A DNA stretch of 64,000 nucleotides from Cupriavidus necator (GTDB lineage: Bacteria; Pseudomonadota; Gammaproteobacteria; Burkholderiales; Burkholderiaceae). This document shows, piece by piece, positions 52,520-62,638 of this stretch. Numbering within the stretch: position 1 is the stretch's first letter; each line of letters begins with the position of its first letter. The stretch is from NCBI RefSeq assembly GCF_013141915.1, contig NZ_SROX01000018.1, positions 87,132 through 151,131 of the forward strand. Direction: 5' to 3'. The notes under the pieces are model-generated. The model ran no database searches. It was not told the origin of the DNA and worked only from the letters and a program-made list of their open reading frames with translations. The translations under genes and the position numbers were made by a program.

Positions 52520-52744
52520 CTACCGCGCCGGCTGGCTGGCCCACTCGGCCGGCGGCTCGTTGCGGTCGCACTTCAGGCAATTCACCCGCGTGCCGATCAT
52601 GGCGGCGCGGCCTTCCTCGCTCTGCGTCCACGGCCTGGATTGCCAGGGCGGATCGTGCCGCACATGCTGGCCATGGCCGCAGTCGAGTTCAGCCACCCAG
52701 TGGCCTTCCTCGTCCCGGCGAAAGCCGACGATGCTGCGCTCCAC
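52520..52744 (-). CDS. DUF3565 family small protein in the isc operon
   Basis: A 74-residue protein of unknown function placed between iscA (24 bp) and hscB (43 bp). Candidate metal ligands are Cys22-x-His24-x-x-His27 and Cys56-x-x-Cys59 (ELDCGHGQHVRHDPPW, NCLKCDR), the look of a small zinc ribbon. Homologues are annotated as DUF3565. No link to cluster assembly has been shown as far as I know. Codon use and GC content match its neighbours. Confidence 0.82.
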   Translation of the reverse strand: MERSIVGFRRDEEGHWVAELDCGHGQHVRHDPPWQSRPWTQSEEGRAAMIGTRVNCLKCDRNEPPAEWASQPAR

Positions 52745-52768
52745 CGGACCGGCCCGCGTCAGCGTGCG

Positions 52769-53089
52769 TCAGACCGTGAACGACTCGCCGCAGCCGCACT
52801 CGTCCTTGACGTTGGGGTTGTTGAAGCGGAACCCTTCGTTCAACCCCTCGCGCGCGTAGTCGAGTTCGGTGCCGTCGATATACGGCAGGCTCTTGGCGTC
52901 GACGATGACCTTGATGCCGTGCGATTCGAACACCGCGTCTTCCGGCAGCAGCTCGTCCACGTATTCCAGCTTGTAGGCCAGGCCCGAGCAGCCGGTGGTC
53001 TTCACGCCCAGGCGCAGGCCCACGCCTTTGCCGCGGCGTTCCAGGTAGCGCGCCACATGCTTGGCGGCCTTCTCGGTCATGGTGATCAT
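52769..53089 (-). CDS. iscA: A-type iron-sulfur carrier IscA
   Basis: A 106-residue A-type carrier with the three ligand cysteines Cys34 (TGCSG), Cys98 and Cys100 (ECGCGESFTV). It moves clusters or iron from the IscU scaffold to targets. Position after iscU marks it as IscA rather than ErpA. Confidence 0.96.
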   Translation of the reverse strand: MITMTEKAAKHVARYLERRGKGVGLRLGVKTTGCSGLAYKLEYVDELLPEDAVFESHGIKVIVDAKSLPYIDGTELDYAREGLNEGFRFNNPNVKDECGCGESFTV

Positions 53090-53129
53090 CGTTCCGTTCC
53101 TTCGTCGATGCCGTGGTCAGTGCGCAAGA

Positions 53130-53528
53130 TCAGGCGGCCTTCTGCTCGGCGCCGTGCTTCTTCTTGTAGTCTTCGACGGCGGCCTTGATGGCGTCTTCGG
53201 CCAGGATCGAGCAGTGGATCTTCACCGGCGGCAGCGCCAGTTCCTCGGCGATCTGGGTGTTCTTGATCTCCAGCGCCTGGTCCACGGTCTTGCCCTTGAC
53301 CCATTCGGTCACCAGCGACGACGAAGCGATGGCCGAGCCGCAGCCATAGGTCTTGAACTTGGCGTCTTCGATCACGCCAGCCTCGTTGACCTTGATCTGC
53401 AGCTTCATCACGTCGCCGCAAGCCGGGGCGCCGACCATGCCGGTGCCGATCGCGTCGTCGTTCTTGTCGAACGAACCGACGTTGCGGGGGTTTTCATAGT
53501 GGTCGAGAACCTTCGTGCTGTATGACAT
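53130..53528 (-). CDS. iscU: Fe-S cluster scaffold IscU
   Basis: A 132-residue scaffold on which clusters are built. Ligands are Cys37 (APACGD), Cys63 (YGCGSA) and Cys106 (IHCSIL), with Asp39. The LPPVK sequence at 99-103 is the HscA recognition motif. It lies 64 bp after iscS and 40 bp before iscA. Confidence 0.97.
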   Translation of the reverse strand: MSYSTKVLDHYENPRNVGSFDKNDDAIGTGMVGAPACGDVMKLQIKVNEAGVIEDAKFKTYGCGSAIASSSLVTEWVKGKTVDQALEIKNTQIAEELALPPVKIHCSILAEDAIKAAVEDYKKKHGAEQKAA

Positions 53529-53592
53529 TTGGCTTACCTCTTGCGTAGCTTTCGGGGGTCTTGCTGTTGTTTTGGCTGGATCCGGCAGGGGC

Positions 53593-54810
53593 TTAGTGCG
53601 CGGCCCACTGGATCGAATTCAGGTCGACGCCGTCCTTGAACATTTCCCACAGCGGCGACAGGTCGCGCAGCTTGCCGATCTTGCCCTTGAGCAGTTCGAC
53701 GGTGTAGTCGATTTCCTGCTCGGTAGTGAAGCGGCCGACCGTGAAGCGGATCGAGCTGTGCGCCAGTTCATCATTGCGGCCCAGCGCGCGCAGCACGTAC
53801 GACGGCTCCAGCGAGGCCGAGGTGCAGGCCGAGCCGGACGATACCGCCACGTCCTTGATCGCCATGATCAGCGACTCGCCTTCGACGAAATTGAAGCTGA
53901 CGTTCAGGTTGTGCGGCACGCGCTGTTCCAGGTCGCCGTTCAGGTAGACCTCTTCCATGGTCGAGAGGCCGTTCCACAGGCGATCGCGCAGCATGCGGAT
54001 GCGCTCGTTTTCCGTGGCCATCTCTTCGCGCGCAATGCGGAAGGCTTCGCCCATGCCGACGATCTGGTGCGTGGCCAGCGTGCCCGAGCGCATGCCGCGC
54101 TCATGGCCGCCGCCGTGCATCTGCGCCTCGATGCGCACGCGCGGCTTGCGGCGCACATACAGCGCGCCGATGCCCTTGGGGCCATAGGTCTTGTGGGCCG
54201 AGAACGACATCAGGTCGCACTTCAGCTGGTTCAGGTCGATCACCACCTTGCCGGTCGCCTGCGCAGCGTCGCAATGGAAGATGATGCCCTTCTCGCGGCA
54301 AATCTCGCCAATCTGCTCGACGTCCTGGATCACACCGATCTCGTTGTTGACCAGCATCACCGACACCAGGATGGTGTCCGGGCGCAGCGCCTGCTTGAAC
54401 ACGTCCATGTCGAGCAGGCCGTTGTCCTTCACGTCCAGGTAGGTCACTTCAAAGCCCTGGCGCTCCAGTTCGCGCGTGGTGTCGAGCACGGCCTTGTGCT
54501 CGGTCTTCACGGTGATGATGTGCTTGCCCTTGCCCGAATAGAAGTTCGCGGCGCCCTTGATCGCGAGGTTGTCCGACTCGGTCGCCCCCGAGGTCCACAC
54601 GATCTCGCGCGGGTCGGCGCCGACCAGTGCGGCCACCTGTTCACGCGCCTCTTCCACCGCGCGCTCCGCTTCCCAGCCGTACGCATGGCTGCGCGAGGCG
54701 GGATTGCCGAACTGCTCGCGCAGGTACGGAATCATCTTGTCCGCCACGCGCGGGTCCACCGGCGTGGTGGCCGAGTAATCCATGTAGATGGGGAAATGTG
54801 GGGTGCTCAT
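53593..54810 (-). CDS. iscS: Cysteine desulfurase IscS
   Basis: A 405-residue PLP enzyme that takes sulfur from cysteine for Fe-S clusters and thio-modified tRNA. PLP lysine is Lys207 (SAHKTYGPKG), His105 is in KTEHKAVLD, and the mobile-loop catalytic cysteine is Cys329 (SSGSACTSASLEPSYVLRALG). The start at MSTPHFPIYMDYSATTPV is the family start. It is followed by iscU and preceded by iscR. Confidence 0.98.
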   Translation of the reverse strand: MSTPHFPIYMDYSATTPVDPRVADKMIPYLREQFGNPASRSHAYGWEAERAVEEAREQVAALVGADPREIVWTSGATESDNLAIKGAANFYSGKGKHIITVKTEHKAVLDTTRELERQGFEVTYLDVKDNGLLDMDVFKQALRPDTILVSVMLVNNEIGVIQDVEQIGEICREKGIIFHCDAAQATGKVVIDLNQLKCDLMSFSAHKTYGPKGIGALYVRRKPRVRIEAQMHGGGHERGMRSGTLATHQIVGMGEAFRIAREEMATENERIRMLRDRLWNGLSTMEEVYLNGDLEQRVPHNLNVSFNFVEGESLIMAIKDVAVSSGSACTSASLEPSYVLRALGRNDELAHSSIRFTVGRFTTEQEIDYTVELLKGKIGKLRDLSPLWEMFKDGVDLNSIQWAAH

Positions 54811-54866
54811 CGTTATGACTGCCTTGTAAGGGACCGCTGATCTGTCTTGCTGTCTTGCCCGTACGC

Positions 54867-55418
54867 TCAGGATTGCGCCAGGCTGAAAACTGAATTCACC
54901 ATTCTGGCCCGGACCGGCTTTTCCTGCTTGTCGGCCTTGCCGCGCGCGGCGGCGACCGGCTGCGCGGCGTCTTCGCGCATGTCGTGCAGCACGGCGGGCT
55001 GGCGCTCGCGCTGCTGGTCCACCAGGTTCTTGAGGGAAACGGAGTCCAGGTACTCGACCATCTTCTGGTTGAGTGTGGCCCACAGTTCGTGGGTCATGCA
55101 GCGCCCGGAGCCGTCATCTCCGTTACAATTGCCCTTGCCACCACACTGGGTGGCATCCAGCGGCTCGTCCACGGCAATGATGATGTCCGCCACGGTGACG
55201 TCCTCGGCCTTGCGCGCCAGGCTGTAGCCGCCGCCCGGGCCGCGCACGCTTTCGACGATCTCATGCCGGCGCAGCTTGCCGAACAGCTGCTCCAGGTACG
55301 ACAGCGAGATCTTCTGCCGCTGGCTGATGCCGGCAAGCGTGACCGGCCCCTGGTCCTGGCGCATGGCCAGGTCGATCATCGCAGTGACCGCGAAGCGGCC
55401 TTTGGTGGTCAGTCTCAT
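54867..55418 (-). CDS. iscR: Rrf2-family Fe-S sensing regulator IscR
   Basis: A 183-residue [2Fe-2S] repressor of the isc operon. The winged helix occupies about 1-60 (MRLTTKGRFAVTAMIDLAM, ISLSYLEQLFGKLRRHEIVESVRGPGGGYSLAR). Cluster ligands are Cys92, Cys98, Cys107 and His110 (CGGKGNCNGDDGSGRCMTHELW); the loop is three residues longer than in E. coli. The C-terminal tail of about 40 residues is basic. It is the first gene of the operon and sits under its own type 1 site. Confidence 0.97.
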   Translation of the reverse strand: MRLTTKGRFAVTAMIDLAMRQDQGPVTLAGISQRQKISLSYLEQLFGKLRRHEIVESVRGPGGGYSLARKAEDVTVADIIIAVDEPLDATQCGGKGNCNGDDGSGRCMTHELWATLNQKMVEYLDSVSLKNLVDQQRERQPAVLHDMREDAAQPVAAARGKADKQEKPVRARMVNSVFSLAQS

Positions 55419-55455
55419 GGTGCAGGGCTGTGGGTGAAACGTGGGGGTGAAGCTA

Positions 55456-55480
55456 ATACTTGATCGTTTCCGTCAAGTAT
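55456..55480. promoter_or_regulatory. IscR type 1 binding site
   Basis: A 25-bp inverted repeat with perfect 8-bp arms ATACTTGA and TCAAGTAT separated by 9 bp. It follows the type 1 pattern ATASYYGAC...GTCRRSTAT known from E. coli. The site covers the -10 box and transcription start of the isc promoter, so holo-IscR would repress the whole operon. Confidence 0.88.
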
Positions 55481-55505
55481 AAAGGTACCCGACTAATTCA
55501 GTCAA
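55476..55505 (-). promoter_or_regulatory. isc operon promoter
   Basis: On the minus strand TTGACT (55500-55505) and TATACT (55476-55481) are 18 bp apart. The -10 box is inside the right arm of the IscR site. The leader to the iscR ATG is about 50 nt. Confidence 0.75.
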
Positions 55506-55535
55506 CTACCCCTGCCGCACCGCACCACCGCGCGC

Positions 55536-57632
55536 TCAGGCCTGGCGCCCGCCCGCAGCCGCCTGCGGCGGTGCCGCACGCGGCGGCACCAGCAGCGACA
55601 GCGGCTGTTTCAGGATGCGCCGCCGCACGGCCGCGCTCAGTTCGGCGCGATCGACACGCCGCAAATTGCGTGACCGCAGCGCCATATTGAACGCGAGCGC
55701 GAAGCTGACCGCTACATTCAGCATCCCCATCAGCGCGATCCCCGCGACCGCCAGCCATAGCGTTGGCATACGCAGCGCATCCCACCCGAGCACGCCGATC
55801 GCGGCGCCGACCGACCCGGTCGACAGCGTCACATGGCGCACTTCCATATGCGGGCCGAAAAAACTGAGGATCTCGGGCCCCAGGCCCAGCAGCAAACCCA
55901 GCGACACGTTGGCAACGATGCCCGATAGGTTGCGTTTCCAGAAGTCCGCCACGCGCGTGGCGCCGCGCGCGCCGAGCACATATTGCAGGCGGCGGTGGTA
56001 GGCCATCACGTCATGCACGCGGTGCAGCGCGAACCAGTTGTCGGCCCAGCCCGCGAACAGGCTGGACAACCACAACAGCACGCCGGTGAAGGCAGCGTAG
56101 AGCGGCGTCGGGCCCAGGATCGAGAAGGATTCGATGGTGGCAATGGCCTTGGCCGGCGTGATCAGGTTGATCCCCAGCACCCTGTGCGCCAGCCACTGGA
56201 CGCCCAGCGCCACGGGGAACACCACCGCCAGGTTGCCGACAATGGCCGCCGCATTGGAGCGGATCATGGCGACGGTATCGTCGACGAAGATCTCGCGCCC
56301 TTCCGGCCGCCCGGCGCCATCGAGCCGGTGCGCCAGCGCGGGCCCGGTCATGGCCGGCTGCTTGGTCGCCAGCGTGAAGTGCGCGAAATGGATGACCAGG
56401 AAGCTGCCGGCGTAGTTGACCGAGGCCAGCAGGCCTTCACTGAACTTGTCCAGGTGCAGCCCGTAGATCAGGAACTTCAGGTACACCGTGACCACCGAGA
56501 CCAGGCCACCGCCTGCCGCGGCGCGCACCAGCTCGGCATATTCCCGGCGGTCGCGCGTGATGTAGTGCTCGCCGGTCTCGGCCGAGCGCTCCACCACCTT
56601 GCGCGCCAGTTGCGCGAACGAGGTCCCGGCCAGATGCGCAATGCTGCGCCGGGCCTGCGTCGAGCGGATCAGCTCGGCCACCAGGTGCGCCGGCATGCCG
56701 GGTCGGCCAGGCTCTACCCACGCCGCCAGCAGCAGCTCGATGCGGCTGAGCTGCACCTTCATGCGCTCGATCTGGAATACCACCTCGACCGACACGCCGT
56801 TTTCCTCCAGATCTTCGTACACGTGGCGGGCGGCGGCGTGGCAGCCATCCAGCAGTCCGCGGAAATAGTTAAGGCGGTGCCCGAAGCTGTGGTCGTCGCG
56901 GCGCAGGCCATCCTCGCGCAGCGCCTGGACGGCCTCGTCCAGGCGGAAGAACGGCGTGTCCTCGACACGCCCCGCCAGCCGCGAGCGGATCGCCTGGCTC
57001 AGGCCGGTGGCGCGCACCTGGCTGACCAGCACCGCGATGCTGGTGGCCAGGGTCTGGCCCAGCGCCTCGCGCTGGCGCGCCAGCCCCGTCGTCGCCCCAT
57101 CGGCGTGGCCGGCGTCCAGCACGCGTGCCAGCCGCGCCATCAGCGCATCGTCGATGGCCTCGACCCAGTCGGCATCGCCGTCGCCGACGAACACCAGCGC
57201 AAACAGCGCGGCCATGTCGCTGCGGTTGGGCGGCGGCGGCAGGAAGCGGCTCTGCAGCCGGCTCACCATCTCGCTGACGAAGCCGGGATGCTGCGCCACG
57301 CCGGTATCGCAGAACAGGCCAGTGGGGTCGTTCTCGCGCACCAGGCTGCGCACCGTCTGCGCAAAGCGCGCGGCCCAGTCCGGATGCCGCTCCAGCACCT
57401 GCAGCAGGTAGCGCAGGCGGACCAGTTCCGGATGGCGGCGCGGCGCGCCGTCTTCGTGGCTGTCGGCATCGGCGCCGAGGCCGCCGTCGCGCCGGATCCA
57501 GAAGGCCAGTTCGATCAGCCAGCCGTTGCGCTCGGCCAGCGGCGCCTGCGGATCGGCCGCGGCCAGGATGGCGTCGAGCTGCAGGCTGGCATTGCGCGAC
57601 TCGCGCCACTTGCGGAAGAGTTTGCGAAGCAT
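55536..57632 (-). CDS. Gcr-family membrane protein (COG4389, labelled site-specific recombinase)
   Basis: A 698-residue protein. Residues 1-380 are helical and soluble, and the second half has several clear membrane segments (FSEGLLASVNYAGSFLVIHFAHFTLA, IVGNLAVVFPVALGVQWLAHRVL, YAAFTGVLLWLSSLFAGWADNWFALHRV, GIVANVSLGLLLGLG). Homologues carry the name site-specific recombinase because of the Neisseria gene gcr, but no tyrosine- or serine-recombinase catalytic pattern is visible, so the name is probably misleading. It lies upstream of the isc operon and downstream of the phosphatase gene. Confidence 0.85.
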   Translation of the reverse strand: MLRKLFRKWRESRNASLQLDAILAAADPQAPLAERNGWLIELAFWIRRDGGLGADADSHEDGAPRRHPELVRLRYLLQVLERHPDWAARFAQTVRSLVRENDPTGLFCDTGVAQHPGFVSEMVSRLQSRFLPPPPNRSDMAALFALVFVGDGDADWVEAIDDALMARLARVLDAGHADGATTGLARQREALGQTLATSIAVLVSQVRATGLSQAIRSRLAGRVEDTPFFRLDEAVQALREDGLRRDDHSFGHRLNYFRGLLDGCHAAARHVYEDLEENGVSVEVVFQIERMKVQLSRIELLLAAWVEPGRPGMPAHLVAELIRSTQARRSIAHLAGTSFAQLARKVVERSAETGEHYITRDRREYAELVRAAAGGGLVSVVTVYLKFLIYGLHLDKFSEGLLASVNYAGSFLVIHFAHFTLATKQPAMTGPALAHRLDGAGRPEGREIFVDDTVAMIRSNAAAIVGNLAVVFPVALGVQWLAHRVLGINLITPAKAIATIESFSILGPTPLYAAFTGVLLWLSSLFAGWADNWFALHRVHDVMAYHRRLQYVLGARGATRVADFWKRNLSGIVANVSLGLLLGLGPEILSFFGPHMEVRHVTLSTGSVGAAIGVLGWDALRMPTLWLAVAGIALMGMLNVAVSFALAFNMALRSRNLRRVDRAELSAAVRRRILKQPLSLLVPPRAAPPQAAAGGRQA

Positions 57633-57713
57633 GGATTCTCGTCGGGGTCGGGCCGCCGGCCGCGGGCGCATGACGCCGCGGAGAGGCCAGGGAAGACTGT
57701 GCAGCGGGCCGGA

Positions 57714-58202
57714 TCAGCCGGCCGGAGGCTGCAGGCGCTGGCGCAGTTCGGCGACCAGGCCGTCGCAGGCATCTTCGATGTAGTCGAGCACGCGTTCGAA
57801 GCCATCGCCTTCGCCGTAATACGGGTCCGGGACCTCGTCGGCGTGGTGGCGGGTGGCGAAGCTCATCAGCAGCCGTACCTTGTCGCCGGCATCCGGGCGC
57901 AGTCGCAGCAGGCCGGCGAGATTCTCGCGATCCATCGCCAGGATCAGGTCAAAGCGGTCGAAGTCCGGCACGCCCACCTTGCGCGCGCGCAGCGCGGACA
58001 GGTCATAGCCGCGCTGCAGGGCATGGTGCTGGGTGCGGGGATCGGGGGCGCGGCCGAGGTGGTATTCATGCGTGCCGGCCGAATCCAGCTCCACCAGCGG
58101 CGCCAGCCCCGCGGCGGCCAGCTTGGCGCGCAGCACGCCCTCCGCCGTGGGGGAACGACAGATATTCCCCATGCAACACATCAGGATGGCGTATGGCTTC
58201 AT
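57714..58202 (-). CDS. Low-molecular-weight protein-tyrosine phosphatase
   Basis: A 162-residue phosphatase. The catalytic C-x5-R loop is Cys10-MGNIC-Arg16 (CCMGNICRSPTAEG), and the acid is Asp126 in DEVPDPYYGEGDGFERVLDYIE. Family members remove phosphate from bacterial tyrosine kinases of exopolysaccharide systems or from arginine. No kinase gene is adjacent. The ATG at 58202 is preferred over an upstream TTG, since both proposed N-termini lack a clear ribosome-binding site. Confidence 0.92.
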   Translation of the reverse strand: MKPYAILMCCMGNICRSPTAEGVLRAKLAAAGLAPLVELDSAGTHEYHLGRAPDPRTQHHALQRGYDLSALRARKVGVPDFDRFDLILAMDRENLAGLLRLRPDAGDKVRLLMSFATRHHADEVPDPYYGEGDGFERVLDYIEDACDGLVAELRQRLQPPAG

Positions 58203-58287
58203 CGGATCAAGGCTTGGCAAGGTGGCATGGCAGGCGCGATTCTACCTGCGGCGCCGTCCCGCCCCCTTCTTGCCGCCGCTCGCGGCG

Positions 58288-58530
58288 CTAGGCGAGCTGC
58301 TTGGCCAGCCGCTCGCCATGCGCAAACCCGGCCACTTGCGCCGCCTCGGCCGACTTGTAGTGGTCGGTGATGCGCGAGGCATCAGTCAGCGTGCCGGCGG
58401 CCCGGATGTTGGTGCCAGGACGGCAGACGCGCACGGTGTACGCCCATTCGCTCTGCGAACGCTGCCTGACCTGCACTTGCACTTCGTGGGTTTCATAGAC
58501 CTTCTTCTTCCATTCGCCGATGTCGGTCAT
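58288..58530 (-). CDS. Small hypothetical protein, 80 residues
   Basis: An 80-residue protein, MTDIGEWKKKVYETHEVQVQV then RSQSEWAYTVRVCRPG and a helical C-terminus (SAEAAQVAGFAHGERLAKQL). It looks like a small alpha/beta protein. No family was recognised. It lies 38 bp after the next small gene, on the same strand, with which it shares the general strand-then-helix pattern. GAGAACCACG precedes the ATG. Confidence 0.65.
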   Translation of the reverse strand: MTDIGEWKKKVYETHEVQVQVRQRSQSEWAYTVRVCRPGTNIRAAGTLTDASRITDHYKSAEAAQVAGFAHGERLAKQLA

Positions 58531-58568
58531 CGTGGTTCTCCACGGGAAATGGGTGCCCGCCTGGCGGG

Positions 58569-58790
58569 CTAGCTGACCTCGCCCGCGTCGATGGCGCGCA
58601 TGGCGCCGGCCTCCGCCAGGGCAATGGCAGCTTCCGGGGTGGGCGCGTCGCCGGCAATCGCTTCAAAGCTTGGGCCGGTCGGCTCGCCGAACGCGTCGGC
58701 GATGCGCATCTGCGCGGCAAAGCCGCCGGCGGCATTCGGAACCGCGGTGACCACCACCGCGTAGCCGCCGTATTCGAACTGGCGTTCCAT
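58569..58790 (-). CDS. Small hypothetical protein, 73 residues
   Basis: A 73-residue protein, MERQFEYGGYAVVVTAVPNAAGGFAAQMRIADAFGEP, ending in a helix EAAIALAEAGAMRAIDAGEVS. It resembles small stress or DUF-type proteins of one sheet and one helix; no family was recognised. AAGGAG lies 5 nt before the ATG, which decides the start. It is probably co-transcribed with the 80-residue gene downstream. Confidence 0.68.
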   Translation of the reverse strand: MERQFEYGGYAVVVTAVPNAAGGFAAQMRIADAFGEPTGPSFEAIAGDAPTPEAAIALAEAGAMRAIDAGEVS

Positions 58791-58877
58791 CGTGACTCCT
58801 TCGCGGCGATCTTGCACCTTTGCCCTGCGCCGCCGAGGATTTCACTATAGGCGAAGCGCGCCAGGCGTTGCGGCGTA

Positions 58878-60962
<2,085 letters not shown>

Positions 60963-61134
60963 AGGGGCGTGACTAGGGAAATACCTGAGGAAAACGGGCG
61001 GATTACGCTAGAATCTTGGGGTTGTCAGCCCCCGCTTCAAGCCAAGAAGAGCGCGGCCGGGCCTGCCAGCCTCCAGCGCAGTACGGAGCATTCTACGCCT
61101 TCCGTTTTTCACATAGCCGACCACGAGATTCCAA

Positions 61135-62331
61135 ATGAGTTTGTTTTCTGCCGTCGAGATGGCCCCGCGCGACCCGATCCTGGGCCTCAACGAAGCCTTC
61201 AATGCCGACACCCGCGCGACCAAGGTCAACCTGGGCGTTGGCGTGTACTTCACCGACGAAGGGAAAATCCCGCTGCTGCGCGCCGTCCAGGAGGCAGAAA
61301 AAGCCCGGCTGACCACGGCCACCCCGCGCGGCTACCTGCCAATCGAAGGCATCGCGGCCTACGACCAGGCGGTGCAGACGCTGCTGTTCGGCAAGGAATC
61401 GCCGCTGATTACGGAAGGCCGCGTGGTGACGGCGCAGGCACTTGGCGGCACCGGCGCGCTGAAAATCGGCGCCGATTTCCTCAAGCGCCTGTACCCGGAC
61501 GCCAAGGTCGCCATCAGCGACCCGAGCTGGGAGAACCACCGCGCCCTGTTTGAATCCGCCGGCTTCCCGGTGGTCAACTACGCCTATTACGACGCCCCCA
61601 GCCACGGCCTGAATTTCGCCGGCATGGTCGAGTCGCTGAAGTCGTTCCCGGCCAACACCATCGTCGTGCTGCACGCGTGCTGCCACAACCCGACCGGCGT
61701 CGACCTGTCGCCCGCGCAGTGGCAGCAGGTGGTCGAACTGGTCAAGGAACGCAACCTGATCCCGTTCCTGGACATGGCCTACCAGGGCTTTGCCGACGGC
61801 ATCGACGCCGATGGCGCCGCGGTGCGCCTGTTCGCGGACTCCGGCCTGCCGTTCTTCGTGTCGAGCTCGTTCTCCAAGAGCTTCTCGCTGTACGGCGAAC
61901 GCGTCGGCGCGCTGTCGATCGTCACCACCGGCAAGGAAGAAGCGCAGCGCGTGATGTCGCAGGTCAAGCGCGTGATCCGCACCAACTATTCCAACCCGCC
62001 GACCCACGGCGGCACCGTGGTCGCGACCGTGCTGAACAGCCCGGAACTGCGCGCCATGTGGGAAGAAGAACTGGCAGAGATGCGCGACCGCATCAAGCTG
62101 ATGCGCCACGCGCTGGTGGACAAGCTGGCCGCCAAGGGCGTGCCGGGCGACTTCTCCTTCGTCAAGGCCCAGCGCGGCATGTTCTCGTACTCGGGCCTGA
62201 CCTCGGCCCAGGTGGACCGCCTGCGCAACGAGCACGGCATCTACGCCGTCGGCACCGGCCGCATCTGCGTGGCCGCGCTGAACAGCCGCAACATCGATGC
62301 GGTGGTCGACGCGATCGCAGCCGTGATGTAA
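61135..62331 (+). CDS. Aromatic/aspartate aminotransferase, class I (TyrB/AspC type)
   Basis: A 398-residue PLP aminotransferase of subgroup I-alpha. Features are NLGVGVYFTDEGKIPLLRAVQEAE, the substrate segment HACCHNPTGVDLS, FLDMAYQGFADG, and the PLP lysine Lys248 in SSSFSKSFSLYGERVGAL. Arg-type substrate binding fits IRTNYSNPP. It transfers amino groups between aspartate or aromatic amino acids and 2-oxoglutarate; AspC and TyrB cannot be separated by eye. A TAGAAT (61009-61014) may be its -10 box, giving a leader of about 115 nt. Confidence 0.95.
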   Translation: MSLFSAVEMAPRDPILGLNEAFNADTRATKVNLGVGVYFTDEGKIPLLRAVQEAEKARLTTATPRGYLPIEGIAAYDQAVQTLLFGKESPLITEGRVVTAQALGGTGALKIGADFLKRLYPDAKVAISDPSWENHRALFESAGFPVVNYAYYDAPSHGLNFAGMVESLKSFPANTIVVLHACCHNPTGVDLSPAQWQQVVELVKERNLIPFLDMAYQGFADGIDADGAAVRLFADSGLPFFVSSSFSKSFSLYGERVGALSIVTTGKEEAQRVMSQVKRVIRTNYSNPPTHGGTVVATVLNSPELRAMWEEELAEMRDRIKLMRHALVDKLAAKGVPGDFSFVKAQRGMFSYSGLTSAQVDRLRNEHGIYAVGTGRICVAALNSRNIDAVVDAIAAVM

Positions 62332-62392
62332 CACCACCGGTTGCCGTGCCGCAACAGCCGGCAACTGGCGTGGGCATCACAATGCCATAGCA

Positions 62393-62416
62393 AAAAAGCG
62401 GCTTCGGCCGCTTTTT
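62393..62416 (+). terminator. Intrinsic terminator after the aminotransferase gene
   Basis: AAAAAGCGGC-TTCG-GCCGCTTTTT forms a stem capped by a stable TTCG tetraloop with a T-run, 62 nt after the stop codon. Confidence 0.9.
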
Positions 62417-62527
62417 GCATTTGTTTGCGATGTTGTAGGACGTTGTCACCGAAAAAATCAGGCCTATGCCTTATTGTGTTCCGCGCATACGGAAGTACTT
62501 TAAGGTATATGCTGCAAAGCAAGATCG

Positions 62528-62556
62528 TTAGCACGGTCGTTCGATTCAGGCATAAT
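62528..62556 (+). promoter_or_regulatory. Candidate phaZ promoter
   Basis: TTAGCA (62528-62533) and CATAAT (62551-62556) are 17 bp apart. Transcription would start near 62563, leaving a leader of about 75 nt. The 307-bp gap before phaZ holds nothing else recognisable apart from the upstream terminator. Confidence 0.5.
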
Positions 62557-62638
62557 CGGCGCCACACGATCCAAGGTGTATTGTCAGTACATTGTTACTT
62601 GGTGGTACGCATCCTCAGTAAGACCAGGCAAAAACGGC

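Noticed and set aside
55536..57632. Phage or integron integrase
   Set aside because: The recombinase label has no support in the sequence, and no attachment sites or mobile genes are nearby.
60963..61134. LexA box upstream of uvrB
   Set aside because: No CTGT-N8-ACAG type element was found in the divergent gap; SOS control of uvrB cannot be claimed.
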